From positions 1 through 5,053 of the forward strand of contig WFMX01000218.1 of the NCBI GenBank assembly GCA_015488875.1: a stretch of 5,053 nt of DNA, written 5' to 3'. Every line of letters begins with the position of its first letter. Within the stretch, counting starts at the first letter, position 1. Below, piece by piece: positions 1 to 5,053 of the stretch. The translations under genes were made by a program, and so were the position numbers. The notes below the pieces were generated by a model. It was given only the letters and a program-made list of their open reading frames with translations. It was not told where the DNA came from and searched no databases. This DNA is from Campylobacterota bacterium (GTDB lineage Bacteria > Campylobacterota > Campylobacteria > Campylobacterales > Sulfurovaceae).

Positions 1-198
1 GCTTTATAATTTCGCTCGTTTAGCAGCTCTATAGATATTACTCGTTCCGCAGATCCAGCCGTGGTATGCCTATGGGAGTAATAGTAACAAAACAAATCAC
101 CTATAACTAAAAAGATACTATACTAAAAAAGCTTATAGTAAAGAATCAACCTATTGAGAACAAGAGATCATATGCAAACAGAGAAGAGCTACCTAAAT
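1..198. other. Left-flank intergenic DNA with no supportable gene
   Basis: I see no supportable gene here. On the plus strand one frame is open from the window edge to a TAG at 32-34 and reads LYNFARLAAL. This could be the last ten residues of a gene entering from the left, but ten residues cannot prove it. The rest is AT-rich and interrupted by stops in all frames. It holds an 8-bp perfect inverted repeat (TATTACTC at 36-43, GAGTAATA at 76-83) and a 7-bp stem at 116-140. Bases 1-80 look less AT-rich than 84-198, so the left part may be the end of a neighbouring gene or its trailer. Confidence 0.6.
105..140 (-). terminator. Possible weak terminator of the yeiH transcript
   Basis: Read on the minus strand, a perfect 7-bp stem (TACTATA, 134-140, pairing with TATAGTA, 116-122) closes an 11-nt loop and is followed within two bases by a run of five T. 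It lies about 60 bases beyond the yeiH stop codon, a sensible place for Rho-independent termination. The stem is almost entirely A-T pairs, so it would be weak. AT-rich DNA also forms such stems by chance, so this is tentative. Confidence 0.3.
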
Positions 199-1299
199 CT
201 ATAGTGACATAGTCACAAGCTTGGTGACAATAAAACCACCTATCACCAACCATACAAACATCGTACCAGCAGTGTAGATAGGGGCTAGTCCTAGTCCTTT
301 GAACTTGGCAAATCTCGTACCCATACCTAGTGCGGTCATCGCCATAGTAAGTAGGAATGTATCTATCTCATTGATAGTAGATATAGCATTTTTGATCATC
401 ATAGCGATATCCTCAGGAGCAGTGAGAGTGTAGCCATGTATGAGAGAGTTGACTCCTGCCATACCTACGAAATATACAGCAAACCAAGGTATCACCAATT
501 TGACAGCAGAGCCTGCACCGCCACTCTTTTTGGCACTATAACTTAGATATAGACCAAGTATGATAAGCATAGGTGCTATCATGATGACCCTAGTCATCTT
601 GACTATCACGGCGGAGTTCGCCATATCTACGCTAGAGCCTGGGATGGATGCAGGTACTGCCACGACCTGTGCCACCTCGTGGATAGTACCACCCACATAT
701 ATACCAAACTCTTGACCACTCATATGCATGAAGCCTGTAGCATTTTCTATAAAAAGCTTATAGAGTACAGGATACATAAACATAGATATAGTACCAAAGA
801 GTACTACCATAGAGACTGCTACTGCCGCCTTATGCTCTTCTGCTTTGAGTACAGGCTCTGTAGCTAGTACCGCTGCCGCACCACATACAGATGCACCTGA
901 AGCTGTAAGCATAGATGTGTCTCTATCCATCTTGAATACCTTTTGACCTAGCCAAGTACCTAGCACAAATGTGCTAGAGAGCATGATAAGTGAGACCAAG
1001 AAGCCCTCCATACCTACCTCAGCAATCTGCTGAAAGGTTATCCTAAATCCATAAAAGACTATCGCAAATCTCAATATCTTCTTGCCAGAAAACACTATAC
1101 CGCTCTCCCAAGACTCTGGGAAGTGGTTGTGTAGTGTATTGGCATAGAATATACCTATGACGATACCTATCACCAATGGAGAGAGACTCAGTGCCTTTAT
1201 GGGAGCCAAGCTTGCTATATATGTCGCAGATGCCGCGATAAGTGCTACAAATATAATGCCACTTATCGTACCTTTTCGTTTCTTTTGTGAAAAAGCCAT
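199..1299 (-). CDS. yeiH: YeiH-family membrane protein, putative sulfate/anion exporter
   Basis: This 366-residue inner-membrane protein is of normal length for the YeiH family (Pfam PF03601, annotated as putative sulfate exporters). A short basic N-terminus (KKRK at 6-9) precedes about ten hydrophobic segments, roughly at 12-30, 38-54, 73-90, 97-119, 131-147, 158-181, 198-217, 236-255, 267-283, 309-327 and 339-362. Family-type motifs are visible: GASVCGAAAV at 135-144, GTIHEVAQVVA at 204-214 and a glycine-rich TALGMGT near 322-328. The ATG at 1299 has a good AAGGA ribosome site five bases upstream, so the start is secure. It is divergent from a LysR regulator, as yeiH is from yeiE in enterobacteria. 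The sulfate-export role is a family label drawn largely from gene context (for example sulfonate degradation). The real substrate could be sulfite or another small anion. Confidence 0.92.
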   Translation of the reverse strand: MAFSQKKRKGTISGIIFVALIAASATYIASLAPIKALSLSPLVIGIVIGIFYANTLHNHFPESWESGIVFSGKKILRFAIVFYGFRITFQQIAEVGMEGFLVSLIMLSSTFVLGTWLGQKVFKMDRDTSMLTASGASVCGAAAVLATEPVLKAEEHKAAVAVSMVVLFGTISMFMYPVLYKLFIENATGFMHMSGQEFGIYVGGTIHEVAQVVAVPASIPGSSVDMANSAVIVKMTRVIMIAPMLIILGLYLSYSAKKSGGAGSAVKLVIPWFAVYFVGMAGVNSLIHGYTLTAPEDIAMMIKNAISTINEIDTFLLTMAMTALGMGTRFAKFKGLGLAPIYTAGTMFVWLVIGGFIVTKLVTMSL

Positions 1300-1304
1300 G
1301 TAAT

Positions 1305-1309
1305 TCCTT
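1305..1309 (-). promoter_or_regulatory. Ribosome binding site of yeiH
   Basis: The minus strand reads AAGGA, five bases before the ATG at 1299. It fixes the yeiH start. Confidence 0.8.
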
Positions 1310-1317
1310 CAATATTT

Positions 1318-1347
1318 TTGATAATAATTAGATAAGTATACTATAAT
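1318..1347 (+). promoter_or_regulatory. Candidate promoter for the LysR regulator gene
   Basis: TTGATA at 1318-1323 and TATAAT at 1342-1347 are separated by 18 bases, a good sigma-70-type arrangement reading towards the regulator gene. Two more perfect TATAAT hexamers follow on the same strand at 1353-1358 and 1382-1387, so the true -10 could be one of those. The -10 at 1342-1347 lies inside the left arm of the 9-bp inverted repeat, which would suit autoregulation. The base composition makes TATAAT fairly common here. Confidence 0.5.
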
Positions 1348-1363
1348 TCTGATATAATAACAA
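1335..1363 (-). promoter_or_regulatory. Candidate promoter for yeiH
   Basis: On the minus strand TTGTTA (1363-1358) and TATACT (1340-1335) are separated by exactly 17 bases and read towards yeiH. This would put the transcription start near 1328 and give a leader of about 30 bases. It overlaps the proposed promoter of the divergent regulator gene, so the two polymerases would compete for the same DNA. Confidence 0.5.
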
Positions 1364-1383
1364 ATCAATTAAATAGAATTATA
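1342..1383. promoter_or_regulatory. Inverted repeat, candidate LysR operator
   Basis: TATAATTCT (1342-1350) and AGAATTATA (1375-1383) are perfect 9-bp inverted copies with a 24-base spacer. Their centres are 33 bases apart, close to three helical turns. A second dyad, TGAT-N10-ATCA (1350-1367), lies inside. Together they cover the -35 of the proposed yeiH promoter and the -10 elements of the regulator promoter. LysR proteins usually bind such dyads (T-N11-A boxes) in divergent regions like this one. The sequence alone does not prove binding, and AT-rich DNA inflates chance repeats. Confidence 0.4.
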
Positions 1384-1402
1384 TAATCAAAATTATGGAT
1401 AA

Positions 1403-2311
1403 ATGAGAGTATTGGATATGAAGTTAACACTGCGTCAAATGGAGATATTTTTAAATGTTGTCAAATCTGGACACTTGACAAATGTTGCCAAAGAGATGAA
1501 GCTGAGTCAATCAGCAGTCTCGATGTCCATCAAAGAGTTGGAAAATATATTGGGTCGCCCTGTATTTGACAGGATAAACAAAAGGCTCATACTCAATGAA
1601 ATAGGAAGAGCATTTCATAAAGAGATAGCCCCACTCTTTAAAAAATTATCAGACATAGAGTATGAATTCAAAAACTCTCTCAACAAGGGTACTATACGAG
1701 TAGGTGCGAGTACCACGATAGTAGACTATCTCATGCCTCCAATCATTTGCAAATACATGAATAGCTATACTGATGTAAAAATCTCTCTCAAAGAGGGCAA
1801 TAGCAAAGATATATGCGAACTCATAAAAGAGGGTAGCATAGATATCGGCTTCATAGAGGGTACGATATCTGACCATGAGATAATCTCTGAGAGGATAGGT
1901 GTAGATGAACTGATAGTAGTAACTGCCGACAAATCCCTCTGTGATACATACTATATAGATAGTTTAGCAAACAGAAGATGGGTACTCAGAGAAGAGGGTA
2001 GCGGTACAAGAGAGGTATTTTTGGACTATATCAAAAAAAATGTAGATCCACTCAATATATTTCTGGAGTTAGGACATACAGAATCTATCAAAAGCATACT
2101 GATAAACCATAGCTGTCTCACTTGCATATCCAAGATAGCAGTACAAGACGAGCTTAGTGATGGACGACTGCAGAAGGTAAATATACACAACTTCGAGTGC
2201 AACCGTGACTTTTTGATGATATATCATAAAGATAAGTATCACAGTGGACTTTTTGAGAAATTTTCCTATTTTTCAAAAACGATGATGGCACAGATGCTCC
2301 ATGCGAGATAA
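1403..2311 (+). CDS. LysR-family transcriptional regulator (YeiE-like)
   Basis: A 302-residue LysR-type DNA-binding regulator of typical family length. The winged helix-turn-helix occupies about residues 8-67, with the recognition part around LSQSAVSMSIKELE (34-47), followed by a linker helix to about 92. The effector-binding domain runs from about 96 to 290 and contains REEGSGTREVF (196-206) and GHTESIKSI (224-232), motifs typical of the CysB/CbbR/YeiE-like part of the family that senses small anions or metabolites. The start is ambiguous: ATG at 1403 has a poor ribosome site, while ATG at 1418 (residue 6, giving MKLTLRQMEIF, the usual LysR opening) has GAGAG eight bases upstream. It is divergent from yeiH and probably regulates it and itself. 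Enterobacterial YeiE has been linked to sulfite sensing. Applying that here is inference. No CTAG tetramer occurs in this gene, unlike the longer genes beside it. Confidence 0.9.
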   Translation: MRVLDMKLTLRQMEIFLNVVKSGHLTNVAKEMKLSQSAVSMSIKELENILGRPVFDRINKRLILNEIGRAFHKEIAPLFKKLSDIEYEFKNSLNKGTIRVGASTTIVDYLMPPIICKYMNSYTDVKISLKEGNSKDICELIKEGSIDIGFIEGTISDHEIISERIGVDELIVVTADKSLCDTYYIDSLANRRWVLREEGSGTREVFLDYIKKNVDPLNIFLELGHTESIKSILINHSCLTCISKIAVQDELSDGRLQKVNIHNFECNRDFLMIYHKDKYHSGLFEKFSYFSKTMMAQMLHAR

Positions 2312-2431
2312 ATGTTTAACTTTTGTCTCTTATCGCTGTTTTGCTCCCAATATAGTAGCTTAATGGTGATTTTTAATCTTCATCAAGTATAATCCTATCT
2401 ATATTAATCTCTTTTAAGAAAAAGGATAGTT
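2312..2431 (+). promoter_or_regulatory. Promoter region of the PgbA_N-glcD-yihY genes
   Basis: This 120-base gap has no open frame of note and no convincing terminator for the upstream regulator gene. A perfect -10 box, TATAAT, sits at 2388-2393 about 40 bases before the next start codon. No clear -35 is seen, but the T-rich stretch at 2369-2375 is in the right area and weak -35 boxes are usual in Campylobacterota. A dyad TGAT-N11-ATCA (2367-2385) abuts the -10 and could be an operator. An AAGGA ribosome site at 2422-2426 lies five bases before the ATG. Confidence 0.5.
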
Positions 2432-3118
2432 ATGCGTATAGTTTTATCTACTCTACTTTTATCTATAGTTCCCCTAATGGCAGACTTCTACCCTAGTACT
2501 GTGCAGAGCAGTGTGGCAGGTATAAGTCAGAAAAATATCGTACTAAAACGACCTCTACCCGCAAAAGGTATGAGTGCGGTGATAATGCACCGCTATGGTA
2601 AAGATCTCAGGGCTATCACTAGCTATATGAGATATGATGGCTCCAATAAAGGTCAGCTAATCACCAATGAGCCTATAGACCATGGAGATCTCCCATCCGT
2701 CAAGCCAAAGGTGCGAGCAGGAGACAAAGTCATAGGTGGATACCTTTATAAAAACATCCTCCTCTTAGCACCTGATGCAAATACTTATGCAAAGATCATC
2801 AAATCAGCAGACAAAAACTGGATACACCCTGACATATTTGCTATGTTTCTATCCAAAGAGGGCGATCAAATACCTACACAAGAAAATTTGCAAAAATTTG
2901 CAAATGAGTATCAAATAGGATTAGTCTATATCGTGCAGAGAGGAAAAGCTCTCCTGTATGACCCTATCAGCAGAAGATATGTTTCGCAGAAAGCGTTGGG
3001 TGGGCTACCTGCAAAAGGTCAATTCCCATTCTATATGAGACTTGGCAAGATAGAGTCAGGGTGGTTCTCTAGGGAGAAAAAAGGGGATTACTATAGCAGT
3101 ATAGGAAACCTAAAGTGA
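2432..3118 (+). CDS. Secreted PgbA N-terminal-domain protein
   Basis: This 228-residue protein starts with a signal peptide (hydrophobic MRIVLSTLLLSIVPLMA, likely cut before DFYPS) and should be exported to the periplasm or surface. The rest resembles the N-terminal domain of Helicobacter pylori plasminogen-binding proteins PgbA/PgbB (the family Pfam calls PGBA_N). Diagnostic stretches are GDKVIGGYLYKNILLLAP (97-114), NWIHPDIFAMFLSK (129-142), QKFANEYQIGLVYIV (154-168) and the closing QFPFYMRL (197-204). From memory, the Helicobacter proteins carry a long lysine-rich C-terminal part that this protein lacks, although it ends in lysine (GNLK). In a free-living bacterium plasminogen binding is unlikely to be the ancestral job, and the domain's real role is unknown. 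It has its own promoter and an AAGGA site five bases before ATG. Its last four bases overlap the glcD start. Confidence 0.85.
   Translation: MRIVLSTLLLSIVPLMADFYPSTVQSSVAGISQKNIVLKRPLPAKGMSAVIMHRYGKDLRAITSYMRYDGSNKGQLITNEPIDHGDLPSVKPKVRAGDKVIGGYLYKNILLLAPDANTYAKIIKSADKNWIHPDIFAMFLSKEGDQIPTQENLQKFANEYQIGLVYIVQRGKALLYDPISRRYVSQKALGGLPAKGQFPFYMRLGKIESGWFSREKKGDYYSSIGNLK
3103..3107 (+). promoter_or_regulatory. Ribosome binding site of glcD inside the upstream gene
   Basis: AGGAA lies seven bases before the GTG at 3115, inside the last codons of the upstream reading frame. It supports the GTG start and the 4-base GTGA overlap, in which the upstream TGA stop shares bases with the start codon. Confidence 0.7.
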
Positions 3119-4503
3119 TAGACTCTAAACATATAGAATTTCTCAAAGGTATAGTAGGAGCAGAAAACATCTATAGTGACAAGGCACATCTTATAGCCTA
3201 TAGCTATGATGCCACACGCACTAGATATGAGCCTGATGCTGTACTATTCCCACGCCATGAGCAAGATATAAGCGATATACTCAAATACTGCAACAAGCAC
3301 AAGATAGTCATCACCCCTAGAGGTGCAGGCTCTGGCTTCACTGGTGGGGCATTGCCTACAAATGGTGGTATATTGCTTGGTATGGAGAAGCATATGAACC
3401 AGATATTGGAGATAGATTTCCAAAATATGGTAGCAGTGGTTCAGCCAGGTGTCATCAATATGGATCTACAAAGAGCAGTAGAGGAGGTGGGACTATTTTA
3501 TCCGCCAGATCCTGCTAGTGAAGAGTATTGTAGCGTCGGTGGTAATGTGAGCGAAAATGCAGGTGGCATGAGAGCTGCCAAATATGGCATCACAAAAGAT
3601 TATGTGATGGCTCTAAGGGCAGTACGACCAAATGGCGATATCATCCGTGCAGGTAAGCGAACTATCAAAGATGTAGCAGGATACAATATCGCAGGTATCT
3701 TGATAGCGAGTGAGGGTACTCTAGCAGTCATCACCGAAATCACACTCAAGCTACTACCAAAACCCAAGTTTACCAAAGCCTATATGGGTATCTTCCCATC
3801 CGTAGAAGATGCCATGAACGCTGTATTTAAATCCCTCGCAGCAGGGGCAAATCCTGTGGCTATGGAGTTTTTAGATAGCTTAGTTGTACAAGCACTCAAA
3901 GAGAAGCTAGGCATAGAGCTACCAGAGAGTGCAGGGGCGTTACTCATAGGTGATGTAGATGGAAATGTATCTGATGAGGTGGAGTTCCAACTAGAGATAC
4001 TAGATAAATCATTCAGAGAGAATGGAGCTGTGGAGTTCATCATAGCGGATGAGGGAGAGGATAGAGATAAGCTATGGTATGCTAGACGAAATGCTTCACC
4101 ATCTATCACTATCTTTGGTAGCAAAAAGCTGAATGAAGATATATCTGTACCACGAAGCAAGCTACCCGAAGCACTGACTCGCATATATGAGATAGGTGAT
4201 AGATATGGCTTCAAAGTACCATGTTTTGGACATGCAGGCGATGGCAATATACATGTCAATGTCATGGTCGATGGCTCCAGCCCACAAGAGCTAGAGGATG
4301 GACACAAGGCTATAGAGGAGATATTTGAGCTAGTGGTAGATATGGGTGGCACTCTCAGTGGAGAGCATGGCATAGGCACTAGCAAAGCACCATTTATGTC
4401 TATAGCATTTAACGATGAAGAGCTATCTCTATTTAGAGATATCAAACAAGCCTTTGACCCCAACAATATACTAAACCCTGGCAAGATGGGGCTACCTAAC
4501 TAG
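3115..4503 (+). CDS. glcD: GlcD-type FAD-linked 2-hydroxyacid oxidase subunit
   Basis: A 462-residue flavoprotein of normal GlcD length that oxidises a 2-hydroxyacid (glycolate or D-lactate) to the 2-oxoacid. The PCMH-type FAD-binding domain spans about 36-215, with PRGAGSGFTGGALP (68-81) and PDPASEEYCSVGGNVSENAGG (131-151) lining the FAD site. The C-terminal oxidase domain follows, with FGHAGDGNIHVN (371-382, conserved histidines 373 and 380), SGEHGIG (415-421) and the closing DPNNILNPGKM (448-458). All expected motifs are intact. The start is GTG, overlapping the upstream stop by four bases. No glcE or iron-sulfur glcF partner is visible, so electrons must pass to a partner encoded elsewhere or to a different acceptor. 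Substrate choice between glycolate and D-lactate cannot be read from the sequence. Confidence 0.93.
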   Translation: MIDSKHIEFLKGIVGAENIYSDKAHLIAYSYDATRTRYEPDAVLFPRHEQDISDILKYCNKHKIVITPRGAGSGFTGGALPTNGGILLGMEKHMNQILEIDFQNMVAVVQPGVINMDLQRAVEEVGLFYPPDPASEEYCSVGGNVSENAGGMRAAKYGITKDYVMALRAVRPNGDIIRAGKRTIKDVAGYNIAGILIASEGTLAVITEITLKLLPKPKFTKAYMGIFPSVEDAMNAVFKSLAAGANPVAMEFLDSLVVQALKEKLGIELPESAGALLIGDVDGNVSDEVEFQLEILDKSFRENGAVEFIIADEGEDRDKLWYARRNASPSITIFGSKKLNEDISVPRSKLPEALTRIYEIGDRYGFKVPCFGHAGDGNIHVNVMVDGSSPQELEDGHKAIEEIFELVVDMGGTLSGEHGIGTSKAPFMSIAFNDEELSLFRDIKQAFDPNNILNPGKMGLPN

Positions 4504-5053
4504 ATGAAGATTTTTGACGATGTACCTCAATTCATAAAGACCTTTTATGAGGGGCTTTTTGACGACAGGATAGGGTATTATGCCTCTAGCATGAGCTGGA
4601 GTACGCTCTTTGCCATCATTCCTATACTGGTCATATTGTTGTCTGTTTTTACTCACCTGCCTATATTTGATGATGTCTACAACGATATACATCATCTATT
4701 GTTTGCCAACCTAATGCCTACTCACTCTGCTGAGATTATGAAGTATATAGATGAGTTTGTAGTCAATTCGGCCAGCTTGGGTTTGGTCGGCGTAATATAT
4801 GTACTCATAGCTACTGTTATGTTCTTCAAAGATTATGATTTTGTAGTCAACGATATATTTGAGACACCAAAACGCACAGCAGTAGAGGCATTTAAGACAT
4901 ATACTATGCTTGTCTTGATAGTGCCTGTTATGTTGGGGATATCGTTTTATCTATCATCCAAGATACAGTACTATCTAAACCAAAACGAGATTACAAGCTC
5001 TATACATCTCTACTACTTTTTACCATTTTTGATGATATGGGGTACATTTTATG
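4504..5053 (+). CDS. YihY/BrkB-family inner-membrane protein, 3' end cut by the window
   Basis: The reading frame is open from ATG at 4504 to the window edge, giving 183 residues of an N-terminal part. A short amphipathic start (VPQFIKTFYEGLFDD) is followed by GYYASSMSWSTLFAIIPIL at about 24-42, matching the family's opening, in which a first membrane helix begins with an alanine/serine/tyrosine-rich motif. Further helices lie at about 91-111, 131-150 and 167-183. This is the YihY/virulence factor BrkB family (PF03631), once wrongly called ribonuclease BN (rbn). Its molecular function is not settled. The start codon directly abuts the glcD stop (TAGATG), and only a weak GGGG lies about twelve bases upstream, so translation is probably coupled to glcD. 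Confidence 0.88.
   Translation, partial: MKIFDDVPQFIKTFYEGLFDDRIGYYASSMSWSTLFAIIPILVILLSVFTHLPIFDDVYNDIHHLLFANLMPTHSAEIMKYIDEFVVNSASLGLVGVIYVLIATVMFFKDYDFVVNDIFETPKRTAVEAFKTYTMLVLIVPVMLGISFYLSSKIQYYLNQNEITSSIHLYYFLPFLMIWGTFY

Noticed and set aside
52..60. Minus strand reads GGCTGGATC, like the end of 16S rRNA before the anti-Shine-Dalgarno
   Set aside because: The next bases are TGCGG, not ACCTCC, and no other 16S sequence surrounds it. A chance 9-base match.
4..69. Minus-strand reading AYHGWICGTSNIYRAAKRAKL as a small protein
   Set aside because: The frame is closed by a stop just upstream and holds no start codon, so it cannot be a complete gene. At most it is chance or a remnant.
197..209. 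13-base word ATCTATAGTGACA shared by 197-209 and 3169-3181
   Set aside because: A 13-base match within 5 kb of DNA rich in CTAT/ATAG words is within reach of chance. One copy spans the yeiH stop and the other is early glcD coding sequence, and the flanks are unrelated.
679..867. Short open frame on the plus strand opposite yeiH
   Set aside because: It lies wholly antisense to a well-supported membrane protein gene, has no ribosome site worth naming and no recognisable product.
2883..2905. Tandem 10-base repeat AAAATTTGCA inside the PgbA_N-domain gene
   Set aside because: Only two copies. The period is not a multiple of three and the frame is intact, encoding NLQKFAN in a conserved part of the domain. 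Best explained by coding sequence.
3780..4484. Long 234-codon open frame on the minus strand opposite glcD
   Set aside because: It is serine- and proline-rich low-complexity translation opposite an intact, motif-complete glcD, with no recognisable family. It is a shadow of the real gene's codon use.

Overview
The window looks like chromosomal DNA of a member of the Campylobacterota, most likely a free-living sulfur-oxidising relative of Sulfurimonas or Sulfurovum, although the genus is a guess. The DNA is AT-rich and its genes favour ATA, AGA, CTA and GTA codons. Promoter -10 boxes are close to TATAAT with poorly conserved -35 boxes. The clearest sign is a gene resembling the Helicobacter plasminogen-binding protein PgbA (N-terminal domain only) directly upstream of glcD, an arrangement I recall from Helicobacter and Campylobacter genomes.

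Layout: bases 1-198 carry no supportable gene, only small inverted repeats and a possible terminator. A YeiH-family membrane protein (putative sulfate/anion exporter) is on the minus strand at 199-1299. A 103-bp AT-rich divergent control region follows, with overlapping promoters and a perfect 9-bp inverted repeat. A LysR-type regulator is on the plus strand at 1403-2311. After a 120-bp gap with its own promoter and ribosome binding site comes a tightly packed plus-strand set of three genes: a secreted PgbA_N-domain protein (2432-3118), a GlcD-type FAD-linked oxidase (3115-4503, GTG start, 4-bp overlap), and a YihY/BrkB-family membrane protein (from 4504, starting directly after the glcD stop and cut off by the window end).

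Two functional units emerge. The first is a regulator/exporter pair resembling the yeiE-yeiH pair of enterobacteria, in which the LysR protein probably senses a small anion, perhaps sulfite or sulfate, and controls the exporter from the shared intergenic region. The second is a translationally coupled operon whose genes have no obvious biochemical link: an envelope protein, a 2-hydroxyacid oxidase and an inner-membrane protein. I see no CRISPR array, mobile element, RNA gene, toxin-antitoxin or defence module. I found no convincing new system. The points most worth checking are the divergent control region, a similar TGAT/ATCA dyad upstream of both transcription units, and the conserved but unexplained PgbA_N-glcD-yihY linkage.
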